From contig OX638329.1 in assembly GCA_951812755.1 (NCBI GenBank), positions 1 to 64,000 of the forward strand: DNA of 64,000 nt. The letters are read 5' to 3'. The DNA comes from an uncultured Latescibacterota bacterium. Its GTDB lineage: Bacteria; Latescibacterota; UBA2968. Under the pieces are notes generated by a model that saw only the letters and a program-made list of their open reading frames with translations, was not told the DNA's origin and did no database searches. A program made the position numbers and the translations under genes. Shown piece by piece: positions 8,496 through 17,573 of the stretch. Positions within the stretch are counted from its first letter, which is position 1. Every line of letters begins with the position of its first letter.

Positions 8496-11400
8496 TTACG
8501 AACCGAACGCATCCACAAACAGGAAAAAATCCGCGGCATCCACCGCTCCATTACCGTCGAGGTCAAAGCGCGCGTCGGTACCGCCATACGCATCCACAAA
8601 CAGGAAAAAATCCGCGAAATTGGTCCTGCCGTCGCCGTTGAAATCGGTGGTCACTGAAGGGGGCAAGGTGACCAGCCGCTGCGGGTCTATGTCGTCTGCG
8701 TCAACGTCGCCATCGCCGTCAAAGTCAACCCGCAGCACGGGATACTCGAAAGAAGTCCCGAAATCCCAGGGATCGTCGTTAGCGCTGTCATCGTCCAGAT
8801 CCAGGTTCCAACTGAAGTAGATGCCAGTGTACCCGGTGGGCGTCACCAACTCCACGGTCGTCTTGCCAGTGCCGCCGTCGCTCATAGCCTGCCCGGAGGT
8901 CTCGGTATTCCAGTAGCTATTGTTGATGCTGCTGTTGGCGTTGAGGGAGGTGGAGTCTTGCCCGACCAGCCCACCGACGTTGCCATTACCCATCACCTCA
9001 CCGGTCGCGTAGCTGGCAGTGATGATGTTGCCGTTGCTGCTACCACGGGTGAGGTTGAGCCCCACGAGTCCACCGATGTTGCTGACACCATCGGTCTCCA
9101 CGTTACCAGTCGCGTAGCTGGCGGCGATGATGCTTCTGCAATCTCTGCCATCGGAGACGACGTTGAACCCTACCAGCCCACCGATGTTGCTGGCGTCATC
9201 GTTCCACACGTTACCAGTCGCGTAGCTGGCGGTGATAATGGCTCTGCCTCCGTTGGCGATGGCGACGTTGAGCCCCACCAACCCACCAACGCCTTGTATC
9301 ATCCCCAGCCTCACGGGGACGACTCCTGATCTCGACACCGCACCAGTCGCGTAGCTGGCGGTGATAATGGCTCTGCCTCCTTCTTCGGGGCCGTGTGCTC
9401 CCACCAGCCCACCGGCGTTGCTGTCAATGGACTTTACCACGACGGCCGCATAACTGGCGGCGATGCTGCCAGTGTTGACCCCCACCAGCCCACCACCAAA
9501 CGCGAGGCCCTCGCCTAGCACCAAGCCGGTCGCATAACTGGCGACAATGCTGCCGCGGTTGATCCCCACCAGCCCACCAACGGCACTTTCGAGGCCGTGA
9601 CCGGACACAGTGACCTCTCGAACCCCCACGTTTCGCACTTGCCCCCTGGTGCCGACAACACCGAACAAACCTATTGGGGAAGTTTCGCGGGCGATATTCA
9701 GGTTGTCGATGGTGTGCCCATTGCCCTCAAACGTGGCGACGAATTCGTTGCCAGAACTCCCGATGGGTACCCAACCTTCGCTATCGTTCCAGTAGCTGTC
9801 GGCCGCATCCACAGCACCATCGCCATTTGTGTCGAAGTCCAGATCGGCCACCAACTCGTACCCGGTGCAATCGTTATCGGGGCAACCCAGGCCCGTGACG
9901 GCATTCGGGAAGCCATGGGCGTAAGCAGCCGCATTCGCGTCGTTATCCACAGCACCATCGCCGTCCAGATCCCATCGGATGGCATTCAACTGAGCCAGAC
10001 TGCCAATGTCGATCAGCCCGTCGCCATCGCTGTCGTAGGAAATTGTCCCGATTTGGACCAGGGCATAGCCCGAATGGTTTGCTGGCAGTTCCGGCAACGT
10101 TCCCAAATCCACCGTGACAGCATCCGACGTGCCGGGTGTGGGAATCACCGTGAACGGCGTGCTTTCGATGCTACCTTTGGGAATCGTGACCGTGGTAGCA
10201 CCTCCGCTTATGCTGCCGTTGGTTACGATCAACGGCAGCACCATATCAAAGGGCGCGCCGGTGGGCGCCACTGCCTTGAACTGTCCCTCCGCAACCACTA
10301 CCAGTGAGACGGGGAGGGGGAGGGGGGTGACCGAATTACCCCCCAAGCGGAGCTGTGTCAGGGAGGTCAGTCCTTCAAAGATGCTGTCGGGCAGACTGCT
10401 GAGTTGGTTCCCTGGTAAATTGAGGTGTCTAAGTGCAGTCAATCCGGAAAAATCGCCCGATTTTAGTGATGTGATGTTCTGGTAGCCGAGGCGAAGTGTA
10501 GTAATTGCTGCGAGATGTGCTTCGGACACATTGCGATAATCGCTGACGCCAGGCACGGCCGCAACGATTCCGTCGCGTACCTGTGGCGTTCGCTCGCTGA
10601 GAGGGACGGCGGGGCCTTCTACGGAAATCCTTCCTGCGCCCAATGTGTTCACCGCTCGAACCTCAAAGGTGTATTCTGAAGGGTTGTTCAGGCCAGTGAC
10701 CGTGTAGCTGGCCGCATTCACTTCGCCAGCAGCACTGTTGGGAATAGGTGTCCATGAACCGAATGCCCCATTTCCTGCCTTTTTTCGGTACTCGTGGCGG
10801 ATGATCGGGCTACCACCGTCGCACGGAGAGGTCCAATGCAGCATCACCTGGTTCCCCTCGTTGATAGCGGTCACGATGGGGGCATCTGGGGCGGTTGGGT
10901 CAAGGATTAATTGCATAGACCATTGAGAACCGGGAGCCCAAGGAGCAAGAACAAGACTCCGTCTATACCAGTTATAAGTTTGCGCACCGTAAGATGAGCC
11001 TTCCGAAGCATTAGATAACTTAGCTCCCCAAGGAACCAAACTCAAACGTTGTTTATCGCATGACGGAAATCCGGGACTGATGGTTAGTACCGTCCTATGA
11101 ACGGGATTATTGCCAACACGAGCCATCCCGATTCCATGAATTGTGTACGTGGTGCCTCTATAGGTAAAAGTTGGATTTGTAATTAAGCCAGCATTATCAC
11201 GACTACTGTAACCGTAGCCGGTAGCATTGCCATTACCGAAGGCATTCCCCCAGGTGCCTACTGTGATAGTTGCAGACCACACTTCGGTTTCAACAGGCCC
11301 CTCGGTGACCGCCAGCGGCAGGTCGGCGGGCTTGACGAGTGCATATCCGGAATGGTTTGAGGTTGAGGGCAATCCTGGCAGTGTACCGATATCGACGGTG

Positions 11401-14324
11401 ACGGCAACGGTCGTGCTGGGGGTGCGGGTCACGGAGAACCTCTCGCTTTCCAGCCTGCCAGCGGGTATTGTGATCGTTGTTGCTCCGCCGCTGATGCTGC
11501 CGTTGGTAACGATCAGTGGCAGCACTATATCAAAGGGCGCGCCGGTGGGCGCCACCGCCTTGAATTGGCCTTCTCCGGTCTTCTCCAGGAAAACATCAAG
11601 CGGCAGTGGATCGGCCGCGTTGCCGCCCATGGCCAGCCTGGTCATGCCGGTCAGTCCTGCAAAGATGCTGTCGGGCAGCGTCGTCAACCGGTTGCTCTCA
11701 AGGTTCAGGGTTGTCAGTGAAGTCAACCCTGACAGCATACCCTCCGGAAGTGTCGTCAGTAGATTGCCATGCAGGTCCAGCGATCTGAGTGCCGACAGCC
11801 CATTGAAGACACTCTCTGGAAGTGTCGTCAGTTGATTGTTATAGAGGTGGAGTTCTGTTAGTGCTGCCAATCCATTGAAAACCTCCTCCGGAAGAGTCGT
11901 CAGTTGGTTGTCCCGGAGATAGAGTTCTGTTAGCTCTGACAGCCCACTGAATACACCTTCAGGGAGTACCGTCAGTTGATTGTCAGACAACGTGAGTAGT
12001 GTTAGAGTTGTCAATCCGCTGAACGCCCTCTCCGGAAGTGCCGTCAGTTGATTGTTCCTGAGATCGAGCAATGTCAGTGCTGCCAACCTACTGAAAACCC
12101 CCGCTGGAAGCCCTGAAAGTTGATTCTGCATGAGGTGGAGTTCCGATAGTCCGGACATTCCCTCAAAGTCGCCTACTCTCAGTGTTGTGATCTCCTTGTC
12201 GTTCAAGTCAAGATTGGTAATTGCCGCGAGGTGCGCTTCGGTCACGTTGCCACAACTGCTTACGCCTACCACTTCGCCCACGATTGCGTCGCGCACCTGG
12301 GGCGTGCGGTCACAGACGGAGGTGCTGGAAGGCACCCACTCGGACACGTCCCAGAATTTGACCTGCAGACTATTCGACTTTGCATCATTGCCGATGAGCG
12401 TTCTTCCGTCTGGAGAAAACAACAGGCGCCGCACGCCACCCGGCCCCCCTGAGATGGAAGCCATGAGTTCGCTCGTCGAAATGTCCCATATTTCAATCAG
12501 ACCAAAGGCCGCCACTGCGAGAATGGTACCATCGGGTGAAAACACCGGGTAAGCGTGATTGTAATCACGCATATCGTTCACGGCGCCGGTCTGTGCTCCT
12601 GTTGCCAGATCCCAAAGCTTTACTGTCCATGAAATAGGTGATGCGAGAATTGTACCATCCGGAGAAAACGCTACTGCTCCTCTTGCTCCTGTCTCAATGG
12701 TCGAAATCTGGGATTTTGTAGTTACGTTCCATAGCCTGACAGTGCCGGTAAGAGACACGGAAGCAAGATTCCCATCGCGCACAAAGGCGACCTTGCCTAC
12801 TCTTTCGGTGTGTCCTTCAAGGGTAGCGCCAGTTGTCCACGTCGCCGTGTTCCAGATCTTTACCGTGCGGTCGAATGATCCGGAAGCGAGCATCGACCCG
12901 TCCGGCGAAAAGTCCAGAGATACGACTTGATCAGTATGTCCTTCGAGCGTCGCGACTTCTGCTTCGCTGGTCACGTTCCACACTTTGATAGCACCTTCCC
13001 GGGATCCTGCGGCGAGCAGCGTCCCGTCGGGAGAAAACGCTACAGTAGGAATCGTCCAGACCGAATGGCGAAAGGTGGTTATCGTCTCCCTTTTCGCAAC
13101 GTCCAGCAACTCCACTTTAGTGGAAGCACCGATTGCCAGAAACTCGCCGTCGAGAGAAATCGCCAGACCGCCAATGTCGTAAAAATCCGGCCTTTCGAGT
13201 GTGGCGATATGCTGCGGCGAGTGTCCCGCCTCAAGGGTAAAACGCTTAAGACCCGCGGTGCTGGTACGATTTCCTGCCGTATCAACTGCCACGACATAGA
13301 ACGGATGCTGAACCGTGTTGGAAAGCGTCGTATGCGCTTCGGCCACGGTGCCGACGTTGTCTGACGGAAGCCTGCCGTCAAAGTTGAATTCAACGACGGT
13401 ATCCGTTTCACCGGACAACCCATGGCACGCTTTCACTTCGGGTGTGTTGCCCAGAAATGGATTTTTGGGTCGGACGAACAGAATCACCTGGTGGAGTCCG
13501 TCATCATCGCGGACTCTCAGTTGAATGGGCGTACTCTGCGACCGGAACGGATATTCGGTTGATGAAACAAGCTCAAACGTAGGCGGCGATTCGTTTTCGA
13601 GTGGTACATCCGAGTTGAAGTAAGGATGCACCGCCAGGAACTCTGCGGCGCACGCGGACAATTCGGCCGATGACCGCTCCGCTCGTCCATACGACATGAT
13701 GTACTTATCGTCCCGGAAGTCATGGTGAAGGCCAAAGGCATGTCCCAGTTCATGCGCGGCGGCAAACCAGTTCCATTCGCCGTAAACCATCGCCCATCCG
13801 CTGCTCTTGCTACCGGTACCGCGTCCATGGGCAGTTCTGGTACTGACATCCATGACAATCAGCATTATGTTTTTCGAGTTGTCGAATGCACGTTTAATCT
13901 CGCCTTCATTATAGCCTCTGCTGCTATAATGACTGTCGCCGTAGTCCCCATCGACGCGGTGAACGACGGGATCGCCCTGATCATCGGTTTCGATCCGGAA
14001 AGTCGTGTTTCCATATCCAAGCGCCTCCATCTGCTCGCCAAAGAACGTCTGAAGATCGAGAATCCCCGATTTCATCGAATTGACCACCTCGGTGCGATAC
14101 GGCCGGTCGTTTGGCAGAAAGTAGAAGAGCCGCACGGTGCGGGGCTCGCCCACGTTCAGGTCCGCAGCCCACTTGCCCGCGGGACCGGGCTTATCGCTCT
14201 GCCAATGTTCGGGATCGACAGGCAGGCAGACATGCACGCTGTCGGCGGGCAGGGATGAAGCATTGGCGACCACCAGGGGTGCGAGCAAGACGACCCAAAT
14301 GACAAAGTGCATCATTGGCTTCAT
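8496..14324 (-). CDS. Giant secreted metalloprotease/WD40/LRR/FN3/GLUG/dockerin-like protein
   Basis: The protein has 1942 aa. Signal peptide at about 1-24. A zincin domain (about 40-240) has HELGHAFGLHHD near residue 188 and a Met-turn-like IMSYG, so an active zinc protease is likely. Next come WD40 repeats (about 375-660), LRRs (about 690-910), a beta-rich repeat (AEGQFKAVAPTGAPFD, present twice), FN3 (about 1140-1235), a second short LRR block (about 1255-1330), a DSDGDG calcium loop region (about 1425), GLUG repeats (about 1575-1800, GGLVGLN / ASYATG) and a C-terminal dockerin-like EF-hand pair (about 1875-1942). AAGGA precedes the ATG. Its 3' end donated the tail of the chimera at 2133-2651. 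Extracellular protein-binding protease is inference from the modules. Confidence 0.85.
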   Translation of the reverse strand: MKPMMHFVIWVVLLAPLVVANASSLPADSVHVCLPVDPEHWQSDKPGPAGKWAADLNVGEPRTVRLFYFLPNDRPYRTEVVNSMKSGILDLQTFFGEQMEALGYGNTTFRIETDDQGDPVVHRVDGDYGDSHYSSRGYNEGEIKRAFDNSKNIMLIVMDVSTRTAHGRGTGSKSSGWAMVYGEWNWFAAAHELGHAFGLHHDFRDDKYIMSYGRAERSSAELSACAAEFLAVHPYFNSDVPLENESPPTFELVSSTEYPFRSQSTPIQLRVRDDDGLHQVILFVRPKNPFLGNTPEVKACHGLSGETDTVVEFNFDGRLPSDNVGTVAEAHTTLSNTVQHPFYVVAVDTAGNRTSTAGLKRFTLEAGHSPQHIATLERPDFYDIGGLAISLDGEFLAIGASTKVELLDVAKRETITTFRHSVWTIPTVAFSPDGTLLAAGSREGAIKVWNVTSEAEVATLEGHTDQVVSLDFSPDGSMLASGSFDRTVKIWNTATWTTGATLEGHTERVGKVAFVRDGNLASVSLTGTVRLWNVTTKSQISTIETGARGAVAFSPDGTILASPISWTVKLWDLATGAQTGAVNDMRDYNHAYPVFSPDGTILAVAAFGLIEIWDISTSELMASISGGPGGVRRLLFSPDGRTLIGNDAKSNSLQVKFWDVSEWVPSSTSVCDRTPQVRDAIVGEVVGVSSCGNVTEAHLAAITNLDLNDKEITTLRVGDFEGMSGLSELHLMQNQLSGLPAGVFSRLAALTLLDLRNNQLTALPERAFSGLTTLTLLTLSDNQLTVLPEGVFSGLSELTELYLRDNQLTTLPEEVFNGLAALTELHLYNNQLTTLPESVFNGLSALRSLDLHGNLLTTLPEGMLSGLTSLTTLNLESNRLTTLPDSIFAGLTGMTRLAMGGNAADPLPLDVFLEKTGEGQFKAVAPTGAPFDIVLPLIVTNGSISGGATTITIPAGRLESERFSVTRTPSTTVAVTVDIGTLPGLPSTSNHSGYALVKPADLPLAVTEGPVETEVWSATITVGTWGNAFGNGNATGYGYSSRDNAGLITNPTFTYRGTTYTIHGIGMARVGNNPVHRTVLTISPGFPSCDKQRLSLVPWGAKLSNASEGSSYGAQTYNWYRRSLVLAPWAPGSQWSMQLILDPTAPDAPIVTAINEGNQVMLHWTSPCDGGSPIIRHEYRKKAGNGAFGSWTPIPNSAAGEVNAASYTVTGLNNPSEYTFEVRAVNTLGAGRISVEGPAVPLSERTPQVRDGIVAAVPGVSDYRNVSEAHLAAITTLRLGYQNITSLKSGDFSGLTALRHLNLPGNQLSSLPDSIFEGLTSLTQLRLGGNSVTPLPLPVSLVVVAEGQFKAVAPTGAPFDMVLPLIVTNGSISGGATTVTIPKGSIESTPFTVIPTPGTSDAVTVDLGTLPELPANHSGYALVQIGTISYDSDGDGLIDIGSLAQLNAIRWDLDGDGAVDNDANAAAYAHGFPNAVTGLGCPDNDCTGYELVADLDFDTNGDGAVDAADSYWNDSEGWVPIGSSGNEFVATFEGNGHTIDNLNIARETSPIGLFGVVGTRGQVRNVGVREVTVSGHGLESAVGGLVGINRGSIVASYATGLVLGEGLAFGGGLVGVNTGSIAASYAAVVVKSIDSNAGGLVGAHGPEEGGRAIITASYATGAVSRSGVVPVRLGMIQGVGGLVGLNVAIANGGRAIITASYATGNVWNDDASNIGGLVGFNVVSDGRDCRSIIAASYATGNVETDGVSNIGGLVGLNLTRGSSNGNIITASYATGEVMGNGNVGGLVGQDSTSLNANSSINNSYWNTETSGQAMSDGGTGKTTVELVTPTGYTGIYFSWNLDLDDDSANDDPWDFGTSFEYPVLRVDFDGDGDVDADDIDPQRLVTLPPSVTTDFNGDGRTNFADFFLFVDAYGGTDARFDLDGNGAVDAADFFLFVDAFGS

Positions 14325-14456
14325 TTCAACGTCCTTCCGTACTCCGTATCTAATCTTCGACGGGGCCGCGGCCGGGCACGGTGCCCAGCCTTCTTCGTCG
14401 TGCCAGTTGCTATGGGCAGGCGCCTTCGGGCGGATTGAGCCGATAGTGAGAAAGTA

Positions 14457-17441
14457 TTACCGTTCATTCACGACCCCCTGAGACTTGCCCCCTCCCTCTC
14501 GCCATTCCATATTTACCCGGCAACCACCACTGGGTTCGGTGCCCGAAATACCTGTGATAGTAAAACTTTTGGTTTGCCCCGCCGACATAGAACCAAGAGA
14601 GACCATACCCACAAATGAGGAACCTACATATCCCCGGAGTATTAAAGATGATACTGGCCTGATTGCTCGAACGGTACCCTCTATTCGGATGCTGTATATA
14701 GAACCATCCGATGTGAACGAACAGTCCGTAATTGATCCCGTAATCGCACCACTACCAGTGCCGTCGCCGCCACCGTTGCCAGTGTCCCGACTGATCACCC
14801 CCACCGCCAGGCCCGACGGATCGACAAGCCCATCAGAGCGGGTGAGGAGGTCTTCCACATTGGAGCCGTCCAGATTCGCACGCTGAACCTTGTCCGCATC
14901 GACATCCGTCCAGTACATCTTGCCACCGGACACGTCCAGAGCCAAACCAGTAGGCGTGTTCAGGCCGCTGGTGACCAAATCTTCCACGCTGGAACCGTCC
15001 AGATCCGCACGCTGGATCTTGTGTGTGCCGCGATCCGTCCAGTACATCTTGCCACCGGACACATCCAGAGCCAGACCGGTGGGACTGTTCAGGCCGCTGG
15101 TGATCAGGTCCTCCACGTTTGAGCCATCCAGATTCGCGCGCTGGATCTTATCCATGCCCGGATTTGTCCAGTACATCTTACCACCAGACACATCCAGGGC
15201 AAGTTCACCGGGAAACGCCAGGCCAGACAGGGTGAGGAGGTCTTCGACATTGGAGCCATTGAGATCGGCACGTTGTATCTTGCTCGTCTGCCGATTCGAC
15301 CAGTACATCTTGCCGCCGGACACATCCAGAGCCAGACCGTACGGTACGCTCAGGCCGCTGGTGACCAGGTCTTCCACGTTGGAACCATCCAAGTCCGCAC
15401 GCTGGATCTTATTCGTCCCTACGTCCGTCCAATACATCTTACCGCCGGACACATCCAGAGCCAGACCGTCGGGGCCGTTAAGTCCAGTGCCACTGACCAG
15501 GTCTTCCACGTTGGAGCCATCCAGGTCGGCCCGTTGAATCTTATCCGTACCCCAGTCCGTCCAGTAGAGCTTTGCTGTTCCCGTGGCAGGTGGGGTCGCC
15601 ATCGCGACTGTTACGCTCACGGCATCGGAGCAGTTGTTGCCGGTATCGGACTCTCCACTGACGCTTTCGACACACGCACCGTAGTAATACGTGCCTGCAC
15701 TCGATGGCGCATTCAAACTGATGGACTCAGCACTTGTGCCAGAAGCCGAAAGACCATTTACCGTGTCGGTACCTATTTCCGTATCACTTGTAGAAATCGT
15801 TGAATTGGACGAGCGGTAATAGCGCAAGGTCGTTGCCGCAGAAGACCCCGTGCCCTGGTTGCGAACCATCGCACTCAGCGTAAACGATTGCCCGGTCGTC
15901 AGGGTGTTATCGCTTACAGAAGGCGATTCCACAATCAGATCCGGACTGCCACCACCTCCACCACCGCCAGAGCTTGACGTAGTACCCTCAGAAATCGCGG
16001 ACCAGACCCCAGGAGAACCAGTATTACAAGATGACGAATTTCTATACCGATAACGCATCTCATAAGTGGTGTTCGGCAGCAATCGCGAAGAAGCAAACCA
16101 TATGGTGGCATATGCAGTAACCGAGTTGTTTGATGGGTTATTGTATGTATGGCAGAGAGCATCCCAATTCCCTTGAGACGTTTTTTGACGAAGTTGAAAA
16201 TCATAAGCTCGCGTTTGCCCAGCACGCCAGGTGTCCAGAAAAGCAAAAACAAGTGTGTCGGTATTAGCTCTTGCAAAGATGGAGGTCGTGAGATTGGATA
16301 GCTGCCAACGCTCTACTTCACCGGTAATTCCATTGTCACAGGTGAAGCGTAAAGTGCCTGTGGTCGTTGAATTGAAGGTCAATTGGGTTGTACAGCGACC
16401 ACCGTATAGTCCTGCATCATAGTTTTGCGTAAGCGTGCCCGTATTCGCACCCGTATTCGAATATGTATAGCGTCCTGAGTTTCTATCAAAGCCTTCCATA
16501 AAACGACCAGCAGACTCAAAATCGACAAAATAAGTGTCTGCGTCTATGCGTTTGCCAACGACAAGACTGTTGAATGCTTGCTGGTCGGCAGGCGCGAAGC
16601 CACCACCGCCACCACCAGAAGGCGGCACTTGACTGCCGAAATTGTTGACAAAGATCAGAAAATCGGAAATCCCTATTACGTCATTGCCATCCAGATCATA
16701 CTTCGCGTCATAGCCCGCGCCACCTCGACTTGTACCGAAATGATTTACAAATTGCAAAAAGTCGGAAATACCAACCGTCCCATCGCCATCAAAGTCCGGG
16801 GAAGGTGCCGTAGAAACTTCCAACTCGACGCGAGCAGTCAGCGTCACGGTCTCAGATTGACCACCTCGACTAAGATCTGCACGCACCAACTGAACCGCTG
16901 TGCCTGAAAACCCTGTTGTCGTGCGAAAGCGAATTGTTCCGACCAGACCACTACTGACCGTCGCCTGACCACTAAAAGACGCAATGCCAATTGCCACAAA
17001 GGTCGGATTCGTACCATGCTGTGCCAGCATCTGGGGGGATCCGGGCAACACACTACCCACATCAAATCCCTGATATGTCACCTGACTTGCATCGTATTCA
17101 AAGCGAAGGCCAAAACCACTCGCATTCTGAATACTGCTGCCAAAAACCTGAATGGCGACAACCTGATCTGGTGATACATTGATAGACGCAACACCTTGAT
17201 CCCCTGCGGCACTGTTCGCATCCAGCGACAGAGAAAAGCTGTTCTGTACGACAATTTTTGCGCGCCGTCCAGACACCTTGCTCAAACTAAGGTCACCCTG
17301 TGTCTGATTATAGATGCCGCCATTGACACGCAGGCCAAGCAAGGGCACTGCATTGACATTGGGAGCCTCAGCAGCGGCGTGCTGCCCCGCCAGGACCAGC
17401 AATGCCAGCAGCAAACCAGTCAACAACATTTGTTTTCGCAT
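14457..17441 (-). CDS. Secreted cohesin-like/dockerin-like/CARDB/YWTD-propeller protein
   Basis: The protein has 994 aa. Signal peptide at about 1-25. Then a cohesin-like domain (about 60-210), a dockerin-like EF-hand pair (about 215-275), an unrecognised beta-rich domain beginning FAPADQQAFNSLVVGKRIDA (about 285-390), an FN3-like stretch (about 395-490), CARDB (about 505-610), and six or seven LDL-receptor class B YWTD repeats forming a propeller (about 625-895; KMYWTDVGTNKIQRADLDGS). A C-terminal beta-sandwich ends ...KSQGVVNER. Gly/Ser linkers separate the modules. Tails of this gene occur as scars at 2676 and 5292. No strong Shine-Dalgarno is visible. The role is probably extracellular binding; no enzyme motif was seen. 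Confidence 0.8.
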   Translation of the reverse strand: MRKQMLLTGLLLALLVLAGQHAAAEAPNVNAVPLLGLRVNGGIYNQTQGDLSLSKVSGRRAKIVVQNSFSLSLDANSAAGDQGVASINVSPDQVVAIQVFGSSIQNASGFGLRFEYDASQVTYQGFDVGSVLPGSPQMLAQHGTNPTFVAIGIASFSGQATVSSGLVGTIRFRTTTGFSGTAVQLVRADLSRGGQSETVTLTARVELEVSTAPSPDFDGDGTVGISDFLQFVNHFGTSRGGAGYDAKYDLDGNDVIGISDFLIFVNNFGSQVPPSGGGGGGFAPADQQAFNSLVVGKRIDADTYFVDFESAGRFMEGFDRNSGRYTYSNTGANTGTLTQNYDAGLYGGRCTTQLTFNSTTTGTLRFTCDNGITGEVERWQLSNLTTSIFARANTDTLVFAFLDTWRAGQTRAYDFQLRQKTSQGNWDALCHTYNNPSNNSVTAYATIWFASSRLLPNTTYEMRYRYRNSSSCNTGSPGVWSAISEGTTSSSGGGGGGGSPDLIVESPSVSDNTLTTGQSFTLSAMVRNQGTGSSAATTLRYYRSSNSTISTSDTEIGTDTVNGLSASGTSAESISLNAPSSAGTYYYGACVESVSGESDTGNNCSDAVSVTVAMATPPATGTAKLYWTDWGTDKIQRADLDGSNVEDLVSGTGLNGPDGLALDVSGGKMYWTDVGTNKIQRADLDGSNVEDLVTSGLSVPYGLALDVSGGKMYWSNRQTSKIQRADLNGSNVEDLLTLSGLAFPGELALDVSGGKMYWTNPGMDKIQRANLDGSNVEDLITSGLNSPTGLALDVSGGKMYWTDRGTHKIQRADLDGSSVEDLVTSGLNTPTGLALDVSGGKMYWTDVDADKVQRANLDGSNVEDLLTRSDGLVDPSGLAVGVISRDTGNGGGDGTGSGAITGSITDCSFTSDGSIYSIRIEGTVRAIRPVSSLILRGYVGSSFVGMVSLGSMSAGQTKSFTITGISGTEPSGGCRVNMEWREGGGKSQGVVNER

Positions 17442-17573
17442 GGGAAGCCACTAAAAAAATGCAACTAATTTTAGAGTTGTACTTCTACTGGGTGGTTCGT
17501 GTTCATTTTGATTGCCGGATGAGTTGATAATCTCGGCCCGATGTCGTCATAGAGGAGTATAACTACTGCCACC

